From the NCBI GenBank assembly GCA_900544625.1, contig UQVR01000002.1, forward strand, positions 33,074-97,073: 64,000 bases of DNA, written 5' to 3'. The notes under the pieces were generated by a model. It saw only the letters and a program-made list of their open reading frames with translations. It was not told the origin of the DNA and searched no databases. Numbering within the stretch: position 1 is the stretch's first letter; the number at the start of each line of letters is the position of its first letter. Of the stretch, positions 17,531 through 27,433 are shown piece after piece. Source of the stretch: an uncultured Mycoplasmatota bacterium (GTDB lineage: Bacteria; Bacillota_I; Bacilli_A; RF39; UBA660). The translations under genes and the position numbers were made by a program.

Positions 17531-20500
17531 TTAAAGTATTTTTTCTAATAAAGTAACTATATAAAATATAAAATGTTTAGGTAGATCCTTAGTATAAAGT
17601 AAAATACTAATTCTTTTATTAACATATTTTATATTAAATGATCTTGATAAATTCATTGCCTCAATTAAAAGTTTATCTCCTTTAATACCATTAGATATTT
17701 CTTCGGGTAAAGTAATTTCAATACTTCTATCAGTTTGAACAACTTGTTTAATATTATATTTTTTAGCAAGCTTTTCAAACCACTCTTCATACATATAAAC
17801 GAGCATATCATCAGTTACTTTTCCAAATCTATCTTCAAGTTCATTCTTAATTTCTAACATCTTTTCATAAGAATCGATTTCATTAATCTTTTGATGTATT
17901 TCAATTTTAATATCTTCATCAGTTACATAAGAATCACTTATATGAGTACTCACATTTATTAAAGCTTGTGTATCAGTATCTTCTTCTTCAACAAACTCAC
18001 CTTGTTGACGTTTAATTTCATCTTCAATCATTTTCATATATAAAGAAATACCAACACTATCTACGAACCCTGCTTGAGATGCTCCGAATATATCCCCGGC
18101 ACCTCTTAGACTTAAGTCTCGCATTGCAATTTTATAACCACTACCAAGTTCAGTAAATTCTTTTATAGTATTAAGCCTTTTAATTGCAATATCATTTAAC
18201 ATTTTATTTTTTTCATACATCAAATATGCATATGCAATTTTATCACTACGACCAACACGACCTCGAATTTGATAAAGTTGACTTAAACCGAAATTTTCTG
18301 CATCATGAATAATTAAAGTATTTACATTTGGAATATCAATTCCACTTTCTATTATTGTTGTGCATATTAATATATCATATTCATAATTAATAAATGAAGA
18401 CATTATATTATCTAGTTCGTCCTTTTCCATCTTACCATGAGCAAAAGTAATTCTTGCATCAGGTACAATTTCATGAATATGATTCATATATTTTTCAATA
18501 GTTTCCACTCTATTGTAAAGAATAAATACTTGTCCTTTTCTAGCTAGTTCTTTATAAATTGCATCTTTAATTAAAAAGTCATCTTCTACTGCTACATAAG
18601 TTTGAACTGGATATCTATTAACTGGTGGAGTATCAATAATTGATAAATCTCTAAGTCCTGACATCGCCATTTTTAAAGTTCTAGGTATTGGTGTTGCACT
18701 TAGAGTTAAAACATTAACATCGCTTTTCATAGTTTTTATTTTTTCTTTATGTGTAACTCCGAATCTTTGCTCTTCATCAACTACAAGCATGCCCAAATTC
18801 TTACAAACAATATCATCACTTAGTATTCTATGTGTTCCAAATAGTATATCTATTCTACCATTTTTTAAATCATCAAGTACTCTATGAGTTTCTCGAGCAC
18901 TTATGTGTCGATTTAATAAAGCAATTTCTATTGGCCAATTTTTAAATCTTTCCTTAGCAACATTATATTGTTGTTTTGAAAGAATGGTCGTAGGGCATAA
19001 ATAAAGCACTTGTTCATTATTTAAAACTGCCTTAAACATTGCTCGCATTGCTACTTCAGTTTTGCCAAAACCAACATCACCACATAGTAACCTATCCATT
19101 GGATTATTTTTTTTCAAGTCATTATTTATTTCTACGACTGCTTTCTTTTGATCTGGAGTTAAATTATATTTAAATTCACTAGCAAATACATCTTCTTCAG
19201 GATAATCACTATAAGGTTTCTTTTTTAATTCTAATCGTTTTTTATAAAGTAGAATTAATTCTCTTGAAATATCTTTAACTTTTTCAGAAATATATTTCTT
19301 AGTTTTTTCCCAATTAGTACTCCCAAGTTTATTAAGTTTAGGTTTAACACCATCTTTACCAGTATATTTATAAATTAAATCTATTTTTTCTACAGGCACA
19401 TAAATTTTATCTGTACCTTCATAATAAATTGTTAAAAAGTCTTTTTGAACACCACGAACAGTTAAAGTCGTTATTCCTTGATAAATACCAATTCCATGTG
19501 ATATATGAACTACATAATCGCCTTTTTCTAATTGATTAAAATCTTTAATTCTTTTACCAACATGAAAATTATTTTTATAAACTCCTTTGACTAATTTTAC
19601 ATCTTCAATATCATTTTCAGAAATTACCACATACTTATCAAGTATAAATCCATGTGATAATTCTTTCATGACTATATTTGCACTAGGGATTATCTTTAAT
19701 AATTTCTTTTTTTCATTATTATTACTTAAATAAAAATAAACTATCTTTCCGTCTTTAACCCAATTATTATAATCACTTGTTAATTTTTCAAAATTTTCTT
19801 TATAGTTTATTACACTTTGAGCCTTTAAATCAAGGCCTCCGGTTGAAAATAAATTAACAAATATTTTATCATTATCTTTTATATCATCAAAAGAATACAT
19901 AATATCTTCACTAATATTATTGGATTTTTTATATTCAAGTATATCATCATACAAATGTGTAAATGAGGCATCAATCTGTGATTTATCTACATAAACCACC
20001 AAAGGGTTATTAGCATAATCAAATAAAGAATTTTTATCACTTGATACAATTTCATCAATTGCTTTTATTTTTATAGATGAAATATCTTCCATTGACATTT
20101 GCGTATTTTCATTAAAATATTTAATATTATCTATAACATTTCCATCAAATTCAATTCTAATCGGATGTTCAAAATCTATCGGATATAAATCCAAAATGAA
20201 TCCACGAACAGCATATTCACCGGACATAGTAACCAAAGATTCTCGATGGTAACCAAGTTCATCAATTTTACTTACTAACTCATCCCTTTTTATGAGATCA
20301 TTTTTACGTACCTCAAAATAATTCTTAATATCTTTACTAGGTAAATATTTTAAATATCCCATTAAATTAGTTACAATTATATATTTTTTATTATCTTTTA
20401 TTTTATCTAAAGTCTCCAACCTTTTATACTTTAATTCTGGGCTACTTGCTATAATCATTGATGATAAAAAATCATCCATTGGAAAAAGTAATGTATTTTC

Positions 20501-20680
20501 ATGTATTTTAACTAATTCATCATATATTTTATTAGCTTCAAACAAAGAACTAGTTAATACGATAATATTTCTATCATATTTTTGACTCAATTTTTCCACG
20601 AAAAAAATGTTTAACTCATTTGTTAAACCAGATATTTCTGTTCCAATTTCGTATTTAAAATATTCGTCTAAAAAATTCAT
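17531..20680 (-). CDS. mfd: Transcription-repair coupling factor Mfd
   Basis: Mfd removes RNA polymerase stalled at DNA damage and recruits UvrA. The protein shows the UvrB-like N-terminal region, the RNA-polymerase-interaction region starting near GDYVVHISHGIGIYQG (about residue 390), and the helicase motor with Walker A LLCGDVGFGKTEVAMRA, Walker B VVDEEQRFGV, SATPIPRTL, and QIRGRVGRSD. The C-terminal TRCF domain follows. It has 1049 residues, a little shorter than Bacillus Mfd. Start MNFLDEYFK follows AAAGAGGT. It lies between pth and spoVT, as in Bacillus. Confidence 0.96.
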   Translation of the reverse strand: MNFLDEYFKYEIGTEISGLTNELNIFFVEKLSQKYDRNIIVLTSSLFEANKIYDELVKIHENTLLFPMDDFLSSMIIASSPELKYKRLETLDKIKDNKKYIIVTNLMGYLKYLPSKDIKNYFEVRKNDLIKRDELVSKIDELGYHRESLVTMSGEYAVRGFILDLYPIDFEHPIRIEFDGNVIDNIKYFNENTQMSMEDISSIKIKAIDEIVSSDKNSLFDYANNPLVVYVDKSQIDASFTHLYDDILEYKKSNNISEDIMYSFDDIKDNDKIFVNLFSTGGLDLKAQSVINYKENFEKLTSDYNNWVKDGKIVYFYLSNNNEKKKLLKIIPSANIVMKELSHGFILDKYVVISENDIEDVKLVKGVYKNNFHVGKRIKDFNQLEKGDYVVHISHGIGIYQGITTLTVRGVQKDFLTIYYEGTDKIYVPVEKIDLIYKYTGKDGVKPKLNKLGSTNWEKTKKYISEKVKDISRELILLYKKRLELKKKPYSDYPEEDVFASEFKYNLTPDQKKAVVEINNDLKKNNPMDRLLCGDVGFGKTEVAMRAMFKAVLNNEQVLYLCPTTILSKQQYNVAKERFKNWPIEIALLNRHISARETHRVLDDLKNGRIDILFGTHRILSDDIVCKNLGMLVVDEEQRFGVTHKEKIKTMKSDVNVLTLSATPIPRTLKMAMSGLRDLSIIDTPPVNRYPVQTYVAVEDDFLIKDAIYKELARKGQVFILYNRVETIEKYMNHIHEIVPDARITFAHGKMEKDELDNIMSSFINYEYDILICTTIIESGIDIPNVNTLIIHDAENFGLSQLYQIRGRVGRSDKIAYAYLMYEKNKMLNDIAIKRLNTIKEFTELGSGYKIAMRDLSLRGAGDIFGASQAGFVDSVGISLYMKMIEDEIKRQQGEFVEEEDTDTQALINVSTHISDSYVTDEDIKIEIHQKINEIDSYEKMLEIKNELEDRFGKVTDDMLVYMYEEWFEKLAKKYNIKQVVQTDRSIEITLPEEISNGIKGDKLLIEAMNLSRSFNIKYVNKRISILLYTKDLPKHFIFYIVTLLEKIL

Positions 20681-20689
20681 ATTACCTCT

Positions 20690-21241
20690 TTATTTAGTAT
20701 TATAAACATTCATTGTTTTATCTATTCCTACCCTTATAAATGAATCTATTATTTTTCCAAAAGTAATAAATTCACTATTTAATGTTTGTAACTCTATCTT
20801 ACTAAATTTACCTAACACATAATCTATAACTTGATCTTTTTTAACACTTCCAATTCCAACCTTCAGCCTTGAAAAATCTTGATTTCCTAAAGAACTAATA
20901 ATAGATTTTATACCATTATGGCCTCCACTTGATGAATGACATTTTAATTTATAATCTCCGACATTTAAATCTAAATCATCTTGTATAACTAAAATATCTT
21001 TCATATCTATATTAAAATATCTAACAAATTCACCAACTGCATTACCAGAATTATTCATGTAAGTTAAAGGTTTAACAAATAAAACTTTTTCTTGATTTAT
21101 AACACATTCATAATACAATGCATTAAATTTAGTTGACCATTTCACATTCCCTAAGTAATCGTCTAAAACCATAAAGCCAATATTATGTCTAGTCTTATCA
21201 TATTCTTTACCAGGATTTCCTAATCCTACCACTAATTTCAT
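20690..21241 (-). CDS. pth: Peptidyl-tRNA hydrolase
   Basis: Pth recycles tRNA from peptidyl-tRNA released by stalled ribosomes. Key residues are visible: LVVGLGNPGKEYDKTRHNIGF with the catalytic His (about residue 19), NNSGNAV, the Asp of IQDDLDL, and SGGHNGIKSI. Its length of 183 residues is normal. It starts directly after the trmN6 stop, so the two are translationally coupled. Confidence 0.96.
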   Translation of the reverse strand: MKLVVGLGNPGKEYDKTRHNIGFMVLDDYLGNVKWSTKFNALYYECVINQEKVLFVKPLTYMNNSGNAVGEFVRYFNIDMKDILVIQDDLDLNVGDYKLKCHSSSGGHNGIKSIISSLGNQDFSRLKVGIGSVKKDQVIDYVLGKFSKIELQTLNSEFITFGKIIDSFIRVGIDKTMNVYNTK

Positions 21242-21964
21242 TTAAATAACCTCACTTTCAAATAAATGTTGATAAGTATCTAGGTTATCAACACAAATCT
21301 CTTTTCTCAATTTAATTCCAGGTTTGCCATTTTTAACACACTTAACCAAAATTGTGTTCACAGCCTTTTCTTTTTTAGTTGAAATAAATTGTAATTCTTT
21401 AACATTCATTTTATTTTCTCGTGCTAAAACTATTATATCATCTAATCTTTCTACACGATGAACTAAATAAAACGCTTTATTACTTTTCAGATATTTACTT
21501 GCAATCTTAAAAATTGTCTCTAAATTAATGGCAATTTCATGACGAGCTAATGATAAAAAATCGTTTTTATTTCTATATCCATTTTCTTTTGTTTTAAAAT
21601 ATGGTGGATTACATGTTATTATATCAAATGTATTACTATCAAAATAATTATCTATGTTTTTAATATCATCATTTATTATTTTAATATTTTTTTCTAAACC
21701 ATTAATTTTTACTGACTCTAAGGCTAATTCACTAATTTCTTTTTGTATTTCAAAACCTATAATTTCCGCATCAGATTTTAAACTCAAAACCAAAGGTACC
21801 GGAGCATTTCCCGTACACATATCTAATATTTTTTTATCATCTTTTTTTATATTAACAAATTCTGCAAGCAAAAGTGAATCAAGTGAAAACTTAAAACCAT
21901 CCTTCATTTGCATAATATATCTATTTTTATAATCAAATAGATCATTTTTCACTTTCGAAATCAT
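21242..21964 (-). CDS. tRNA1(Val) adenine-N6 methyltransferase-like protein (YabB/TrmN6)
   Basis: This is a SAM-dependent methyltransferase of 240 residues in the TrmN6/YabB family, which modifies A37 of a valine tRNA. The class I fold motifs are LDMCTGNAPVPLVLS (SAM loop), a following acidic IGFEIQ, and the N6-adenine signature ITCNPPYFK. FKFSLDSLLLAEF at the N-terminus is typical. It overlaps ricT by 23 nt. The true start may be an internal GTG a few codons later. Substrate is inferred from family and Bacillus gene order. Confidence 0.85.
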   Translation of the reverse strand: MISKVKNDLFDYKNRYIMQMKDGFKFSLDSLLLAEFVNIKKDDKKILDMCTGNAPVPLVLSLKSDAEIIGFEIQKEISELALESVKINGLEKNIKIINDDIKNIDNYFDSNTFDIITCNPPYFKTKENGYRNKNDFLSLARHEIAINLETIFKIASKYLKSNKAFYLVHRVERLDDIIVLARENKMNVKELQFISTKKEKAVNTILVKCVKNGKPGIKLRKEICVDNLDTYQHLFESEVI

Positions 21965-22718
21965 AATCTATTTTTTCTCCATTTAATAAAATTTTACCAC
22001 GATGATTTATTATATCTACACTTAATACTTGTGCTTCACCAAAAGATGTAATTATTTTATCTCCGGCTTTAGGTAATTTACTGGCTGCTTCAATATATGC
22101 TTCATCCTCATATGCTAAACAACACAAAAGCCTTCCACAAGCTCCATTGATTTTTGAAGGATTCAATGCCAAATTTTGATTCTTAGCCATATTCATACTT
22201 ATAGTATCCATTTTTCTTAAAAATCTAAGACAACATAATTCTCCACCACAAACACCAATTCCACCTATTTCTTTAGCTTTATCACGAGCTCCAATTTGTC
22301 TTAACTCAATTCTAGTGTGATAAATACCTGCAAGTTTTTTAGCTAGATCTCTAAAATCTATTCTTCCATCAGCAGTAAAATTAAATAATAATTGGCTTCG
22401 ATCTAAATTAAATTGAGCACTTACAACATTCATTTCTAGTCCTAAGTCTTTAGCATATTCAATACATTTTTTTAAAGCCTTATCTGCATCTTTTAAATTA
22501 GTTAAATACGCATCATATTCTTCTTCAGTTGCTAATCTTTCAATTTTTTCCATTTCTTCTTTAGGTTTAACATCTTCAAGAATTTGTACTACTTTTGTAA
22601 GTTGTAAACCTCTTTCAGTATTAATTAAAACCAAAGATCCAACTTCATAATCTTCATCGCTCAAATAATAATATTTTTTATCAATATTATTAAATTTAAC
22701 TCCATATACTTTATTCAT
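21942..22718 (-). CDS. ricT: RicT/YaaT, PSP1-domain iron-sulfur regulator
   Basis: RicT (YaaT) is part of the RicAFT complex that controls RNase Y cleavage and, through it, competence and sporulation in Bacillus. The PSP1 C-terminal domain is clear: GVCGGELCCLRFL and INGACGRLLCCLAYE carry the cysteine clusters that bind iron-sulfur. About 258 residues. The ATG at 22718 has GGTGAT just upstream; it overlaps holB by 8 nt. RicA/RicF genes are not in this window. Confidence 0.9.
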   Translation of the reverse strand: MNKVYGVKFNNIDKKYYYLSDEDYEVGSLVLINTERGLQLTKVVQILEDVKPKEEMEKIERLATEEEYDAYLTNLKDADKALKKCIEYAKDLGLEMNVVSAQFNLDRSQLLFNFTADGRIDFRDLAKKLAGIYHTRIELRQIGARDKAKEIGGIGVCGGELCCLRFLRKMDTISMNMAKNQNLALNPSKINGACGRLLCCLAYEDEAYIEAASKLPKAGDKIITSFGEAQVLSVDIINHRGKILLNGEKIDYDFESEK

Positions 22719-23580
22719 TGTAATCACCCAACTCTATCACAAATTTATCTAATAACAATTCTATATTTACATTACTATCAATATCTTCAATATATCTAAT
22801 TAACATTTTAATTCTATGTATTATTTCATTATAGTTTAAAAAACTAAATTTATTTAATACTTCCAAATCTAAATTGTTTTCCAAACCTAAGTTTTTATTC
22901 AATAACTCTTCATAAATAATAAGAATAATTTTAAATATAGTTTTTATGTCATTTCTTTCATTAAATTTATTTAAAACTATATCTCTATTATACATTATTC
23001 CATCTTTTTTTTCTACTTCTATTTTTTCTAAATATTTAACAGCTATATCAAAATAATCTTTATACTCATTACTTATTAAAGTTTTAGAATCTAATTCATT
23101 ACTTTTATATATAGCCCTTATTACTTCACATCTACTTCTTATCGTAGATATTACATTATTTGCATTATCAGTTATGAAAAAGCCAATAATATTTGGTTCA
23201 GGTTCTTCCAAAAACTTAAGCATTGTATTTGCTGATGCTCCATTTAATTTTTCAGCATTTTTTATAACATAAATATTTTCTTTTGTATAAATTGGAACGG
23301 TACTAAATTGTTTTTTTAAATCTAAAATCTGTTCCTTTTTTATATTCATCCCATTTGGACTAATAACAATTAACGATGGCAAGTAGTTTTGTTCAATTAA
23401 ATTACAAATATTACATTTATTACATTTTTCACTAAACTCGTTTTGACAAAAAATTTGTTTAATAACAACTAATAAATCATTAAAACAATTTTCTAAATTA
23501 TTTGTTTCAATTAAATAAGCATGAGATAATTTATTCTCATGATAATATTTTACAAAATTTTCTAAAACTTTTACTTCCAC
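22711..23580 (-). CDS. holB: DNA polymerase III subunit delta-prime
   Basis: This is the delta-prime subunit of the clamp loader. It contains NKLSHAYLIET near the N-terminus, a four-Cys zinc site (CQNEFSEKCNKCNIC, about residue 39-54), LKFLEEPEPNIIGFFITDN and the SRC motif IRSRCEV. As usual for delta-prime it lacks a working Walker A. 289 residues. It lies between bofA and ricT, as in Bacillus (holB-yaaT). Confidence 0.9.
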   Translation of the reverse strand: MEVKVLENFVKYYHENKLSHAYLIETNNLENCFNDLLVVIKQIFCQNEFSEKCNKCNICNLIEQNYLPSLIVISPNGMNIKKEQILDLKKQFSTVPIYTKENIYVIKNAEKLNGASANTMLKFLEEPEPNIIGFFITDNANNVISTIRSRCEVIRAIYKSNELDSKTLISNEYKDYFDIAVKYLEKIEVEKKDGIMYNRDIVLNKFNERNDIKTIFKIILIIYEELLNKNLGLENNLDLEVLNKFSFLNYNEIIHRIKMLIRYIEDIDSNVNIELLLDKFVIELGDYNE

Positions 23581-23588
23581 AAATCCTC

Positions 23589-23777
23589 CTATAACAAAAC
23601 AAAATAAATCGCTACTAATGCCAAAAGTCCACTCATTCCTAAAGACGCTACAACACTTACTGTAATTACATTTATAGGAATAAATATTTTTAATCCGCTT
23701 ACCAACAAATTAAATGCATATACTAAAAAAACAGCTAATATTATTTTCTTAATTACTATAAAAATTATTTTTTTCAT
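23589..23777 (-). CDS. bofA: BofA-like pro-sigma-K processing inhibitor
   Basis: BofA is a small membrane protein that holds the SpoIVFB protease inactive in the mother cell. This protein is about 62 residues with two hydrophobic helices and the BofA pattern VYAFNLLVSGLKIFIPINVITVSVVASLGMSGLLAL. I place the start at the second ATG because GGAGAAA is spaced properly before it. It lies between recR and holB; in Bacillus bofA lies just after recR and yaaL. Confidence 0.82.
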   Translation of the reverse strand: MKKIIFIVIKKIILAVFLVYAFNLLVSGLKIFIPINVITVSVVASLGMSGLLALVAIYFVLL

Positions 23778-23814
23778 AAGTTTCTCCATTTAACTATATG
23801 AAAAAAATAATTAT

Positions 23815-24414
23815 TTAATCACTTATTTTCTTTCTATCTTCTAAGGCTTTATCTAGTGTTATTATATCTAAATAATCTATTTCAGCGCCCATTGGAATAC
23901 CATATGATAATCTAGATATTAACACATTCTTTTTTTCAAATATTTTCTTAATATATAATGTTGTTGTTTCTCCTTCAATTGTTGATTTTAAAGCTAATAT
24001 TAATTCAGGTTTTTTAGCCTCTTCAACTCTTTTTACTAAACTAGATAAATTAATATTATCAGGACCTATATTATCTGCAGGGCTAATAAGACCATTAAGC
24101 ACATGATAAACCCCTTTATAATTACCAACTTTTTCAAAAGAAAATACACTTTTATAATCCTCAATAACACAAATCAAATTTTTATCTCTTGATGGATCAC
24201 CACATATGCTACAAATCTCATTTTCAGTTAAATGACCACATATACTACATTTATGTATCTTTTTTATATTTTTTAAAGAATCTGAAAATTTATCTAAGTC
24301 TTCCTCTTTAAAATTTAATGTTGCAAGTGCTAATCTTTCGGCATTTTTTTCACCAATTCCTGGTAATTTTTTATAATAATTTATTAATTTTTCTAATGAC
24401 TCAGGATATATCAT
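23815..24414 (-). CDS. recR: Recombination mediator RecR
   Basis: RecR acts with RecF/RecO in gap repair and RecA loading. It shows the helix-hairpin-helix LINYYKKLPGIGEKNAERLA, the C4 zinc finger CSICGHLTENEICSIC, and the Toprim acidic residues in ICVIEDYKSV. 200 residues fit. The ATG at 24414 is chosen over a GTG 15 nt upstream; neither has a strong ribosome site, so translation is probably coupled to ybaB, whose stop is adjacent. Confidence 0.95.
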   Translation of the reverse strand: MIYPESLEKLINYYKKLPGIGEKNAERLALATLNFKEEDLDKFSDSLKNIKKIHKCSICGHLTENEICSICGDPSRDKNLICVIEDYKSVFSFEKVGNYKGVYHVLNGLISPADNIGPDNINLSSLVKRVEEAKKPELILALKSTIEGETTTLYIKKIFEKKNVLISRLSYGIPMGAEIDYLDIITLDKALEDRKKISD

Positions 24415-24415
24415 T

Positions 24416-24709
24416 TTAGAATAGCCCACTCATAGATGCATAACTTCCTAATTTACTTTCACTTTCTTTATCTATTTTACTAAATGCATCTTTAATTGCT
24501 ATCATAATCATATCTTCTAGCATTTCTTTATCATCAACATCTATTTCATCTTTTAAAATCTTAAATGATTTAATTTCTCTTTTTCCATTAAATACTATTT
24601 CAACCCATTCAGATTTTCCAAGAAACTCCATTTTATCAATTTCTTCTTTTTTCTTTGTAATATCTCTTTGCATTCTTTGTGCTTGTTGCATTATTTGTTG
24701 CATATTCAT
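24416..24709 (-). CDS. YbaB/EbfC nucleoid-associated protein
   Basis: This is a small DNA-binding dimeric protein of 97 residues, called YaaK in Bacillus. The N-terminal MQQIMQQAQRMQRDITKKKEEIDK and central EVVFNGKREIKSFKILKDEIDV-like strands (here VEIVFNGKREIKSF) fit the family. It lies between dnaX and recR in the standard dnaX-ybaB-recR order. Confidence 0.93.
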   Translation of the reverse strand: MNMQQIMQQAQRMQRDITKKKEEIDKMEFLGKSEWVEIVFNGKREIKSFKILKDEIDVDDKEMLEDMIMIAIKDAFSKIDKESESKLGSYASMSGLF

Positions 24710-24727
24710 AAATTATACCTTCTTTCT

Positions 24728-26326
24728 TTATTCTACTTCTATTTTATTTATATCAAATATATCTGCAACATCAGATATATCAATATTACTATTTATCTTT
24801 TCTTTGGTTTCTTCAATTAAAGTATATTTATAACCACTCTTCAAATTGTTTATATACTCTAATTTTTCTTTTTGCCATTTATTCTCATCTATAAAAACAA
24901 ATTTATACTTGAAGTTATACTTTTTATTAAATAAATCTTCAAATAAATCAATTTTTGCATTTAATTCTATATCACCATGAGGAATTGTTACTTCCATAAT
25001 AGCATAATCATTTGATGCTGCAACCACTAATGTATCTGTAACTATTCCTTTTATTAAAGCATCATCTAAATTATTTATAAACTCATCCCATTTATTTTTC
25101 ATTTCGTTTAAATTGTTTTTGGTTGCTCCTACAAAACAATTATTTATTCTAATATCAACACTTTTATTATCTGCGCTTATATTTTCAAAAGCTTCTATTC
25201 TATGATTTTCAATATTTTTTGATAATTTAGCATCAAATTTTTCTATTTTTTTTGGCATTTCAACTTCATTATTTTTAAATTCAATATTATTATTAAACTT
25301 AGCATTTTCTATATAACTTAGAATAAGCATTTTAATAATTAAATATGGATTAACACTAATATTTATTTTCATTAATATATTATTTAATTCAATAACCATT
25401 TTTTTATAATCATCAAAAGATAGTCTAGAAACTTCTGGATTGGATAAAACCTTAACACTTTTCTCACTTAAAATAAGAATTAATTTTTTAATAAACACTT
25501 TATAATTCAAGTTTATACTTTGTAAATCGTTAAAGAATTTTTCTATATTGTCTATATCATTTTTATCTAAATATATTAAAAGATCTTCAATTTTTTTATT
25601 TGATATACTTCCAATTTCTTTTGAAACTAGAGCACTAGTAATAATCTCTTCATTTTTGGATAATTGATCTAAAATACTTAAGGCATCTCTAAGACCTCCA
25701 TCTGCCAATGTCGCTATTTCTTGTAACCCATCTATCTCATATTTTATTTTTTCTTCATCACAAACAAACTTTAATCTATCAATGATATCTTGATCAGTTA
25801 TTCGATGAAATTCAAATCTTTGACACCTTGAAACAATTGTTATAGGCACACTCTCTAAATTAGTCGTAGCTAATATAAATATAACATGTTCTGGAGGCTC
25901 TTCTAAAGTGAGTAACAATGCGTTAAAAGCGCTTTGACTTAACATATGAACCTCATCAATAATATAAACTTTATATTTTAAACTCGTAGGCATTATTTTA
26001 ACATTATTTATTAGTTCTCTTATTTCATCTACACCATTGTTTGATGCTGCATCTATCTCTATAATGTCAGGATTTCCATTAAATGAAAGACAATTTTCAC
26101 ATTTACCACATGCAATACCAGTTTTATTATCTAAACAATTAATTGATTTAGCTAAAATTCTTGCAGTTGATGTTTTTCCAGTACCTCTTGGACCAGAAAA
26201 TAAATATGCATGAGCTAATTTTTGTTCTTTTATAGAATTCTTTAATATATCGACAACATGTTTTTGACCTATTAACGAATCAAATCCATCTGGTCGATAT
26301 TTACGATATAAAACTTTATAATTCAT
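24728..26326 (-). CDS. dnaX: DNA polymerase III subunits gamma/tau
   Basis: DnaX is the ATPase of the clamp loader. Seen are YRPDGFDSLIGQKHV, Walker A FSGPRGTGKTSTAR (about residue 44-57), the zinc module with four cysteines (CLDNKTGIACGKCENC), DEVHMLSQSAFNALL, SRCQRFEF, and domain III. The tau-like tail after about residue 370 is poorly conserved and about 160 residues long. A 532-residue product. I see no clear slippery site for a gamma form. It is preceded by tadA. Confidence 0.95.
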   Translation of the reverse strand: MNYKVLYRKYRPDGFDSLIGQKHVVDILKNSIKEQKLAHAYLFSGPRGTGKTSTARILAKSINCLDNKTGIACGKCENCLSFNGNPDIIEIDAASNNGVDEIRELINNVKIMPTSLKYKVYIIDEVHMLSQSAFNALLLTLEEPPEHVIFILATTNLESVPITIVSRCQRFEFHRITDQDIIDRLKFVCDEEKIKYEIDGLQEIATLADGGLRDALSILDQLSKNEEIITSALVSKEIGSISNKKIEDLLIYLDKNDIDNIEKFFNDLQSINLNYKVFIKKLILILSEKSVKVLSNPEVSRLSFDDYKKMVIELNNILMKINISVNPYLIIKMLILSYIENAKFNNNIEFKNNEVEMPKKIEKFDAKLSKNIENHRIEAFENISADNKSVDIRINNCFVGATKNNLNEMKNKWDEFINNLDDALIKGIVTDTLVVAASNDYAIMEVTIPHGDIELNAKIDLFEDLFNKKYNFKYKFVFIDENKWQKEKLEYINNLKSGYKYTLIEETKEKINSNIDISDVADIFDINKIEVE

Positions 26327-26361
26327 AATAAAACCTCCTTGATATCATTATAACACAACAA

Positions 26362-26781
26362 TTACTTTTTTTCTCTTAATTCTTTAAAAAAATTACTTAA
26401 TATATCTAAATATTTTTGTTCTTCATTTTTTTTATTTATTTTTTCAAATTTAGTTTTATTAAAGTCTTTTTTTTCATCAGGTTTATCTAATAAATAATAA
26501 ACATTATCAATTCTAGACTGTTTTATTATTTCTGCACACATTGAGCATGGTTTTAAAGACACATACATATCACAACCACTTAAATTCCAGTTTTTTAAAT
26601 TTTTTTGAGCCTTTAAAATACAATTTATTTCTGCATGCCCTAATACATTTTGATTTTTTTCTCTTGTATTACAGGCAGATGAAATTAAAACCCCATCTTT
26701 AACTATAATTGCTCCAATAGGTACATCCATTGAATTAAGCGATAACTTTGATTCTTCTATTATTATATCTATATTATCCAT
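26362..26781 (-). CDS. tadA: tRNA adenosine deaminase TadA
   Basis: TadA makes inosine at the wobble position of tRNA-Arg. The zinc site is HAEINCI (HAE, about residue 48) with KPCSMCAEII (PCxxC). About 139 residues. The start at MDNIDIII is set by GGAGG; the frame extends upstream into the SRP RNA but that part is not translated on this reading. The gene begins 21 bp after the SRP RNA 3' end, and the T run of that RNA abuts the ribosome site. Confidence 0.93.
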   Translation of the reverse strand: MDNIDIIIEESKLSLNSMDVPIGAIIVKDGVLISSACNTREKNQNVLGHAEINCILKAQKNLKNWNLSGCDMYVSLKPCSMCAEIIKQSRIDNVYYLLDKPDEKKDFNKTKFEKINKKNEEQKYLDILSNFFKELREKK

Positions 26782-26802
26782 AATATTTTCCTCCAAAAAA
26801 AA

Positions 26803-26873
26803 GTGCACACAAACATAGGCTGATGTGGCTGCTATTTTCCAATCCTGACCAAGTTACAGCATATTTGTTGCAC
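26803..26873 (-). ncRNA. ffs: Small signal recognition particle RNA (4.5S type)
   Basis: On the minus strand the conserved SRP domain IV core GGTCAGGATTGGAAAATAGC is present, with the family GGTCAGG, the asymmetric A-rich loop and AGCAGC. The two ends (GTGCA ACAAATATGCTG and CAGCCTATGTTTGTGTGCAC) pair to form the long hairpin of about 71 nt, followed by eight T. It is the short form without the Alu domain seen in Bacillus subtilis. In Bacillus the gene also lies beside tadA and dnaX. Confidence 0.92.
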
Positions 26874-26879
26874 GAGTAA

Positions 26880-26908
26880 ATCGTATCAAATATAAAGAAA
26901 CATGTCAA
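26880..26908 (-). promoter_or_regulatory. Promoter of the SRP RNA
   Basis: On the minus strand a perfect TTGACA and TACGAT are spaced by 17 bp, and the RNA 5' end follows about 7 nt later. This agrees with the predicted start of the SRP RNA. Confidence 0.7.
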
Positions 26909-27088
26909 TACTTTTTATTACATATATTCAAATTATATTTTTATATATTGTTTTAAATAATTTTGTGTTGATAACTTAAAATTGTTTATTATAAATATGA
27001 TAAATTTTGGCTAATATATGCCTTAAAATAACAATAGGCAAAATAAAGTATAATTAAAATTTGCTAATTTTTATAAAAAACTTAAATT

Positions 27089-27102
27089 ATTTCCCGGGAA
27101 AT
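27089..27102. other. Noc-binding-type palindrome (NBS 1)
   Basis: Perfect ATTTCCCGGGAAAT, the known Bacillus Noc-binding sequence; the symmetry extends four further bases on each side. Confidence 0.75.
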
Positions 27103-27235
27103 AATTATTTTAAAAACTTTAAATTTTTCTTCTTTTCTTTTTATATTAAAAAAGTTCTTAATTCCTTTTATTACCTAGTACTTTTACAAAAAAATACATT
27201 ATATATTTTTAATTAATATATTATGTTAACTAAAT

Positions 27236-27249
27236 ATTTCCCGGGAAAT
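27236..27249. other. Noc-binding-type palindrome (NBS 2)
   Basis: Second perfect ATTTCCCGGGAAAT, 147 bp from the first, with symmetry extending three further bases each side. Confidence 0.75.
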
Positions 27250-27317
27250 ATTACTTTTAAGATTTCATCAACATTTTACTCATTATTTGCAATGTTGCAA
27301 ACGTATGTACGTCATAA

Positions 27318-27333
27318 TGTTTCACGTGAAACT
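27318..27333. other. parS-type site 1
   Basis: TGTTTCACGTGAAACT: 15 of 16 positions match the parS palindrome TGTTTCACGTGAAACA. Confidence 0.8.
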
Positions 27334-27433
27334 AAAATATAAAATTATATTTCATTTGTAAACGTATAATTATTTTTTATTTACTAATTATTAACTATAA
27401 ATAATTTCATATTCACATTTTATTAACATCAAT

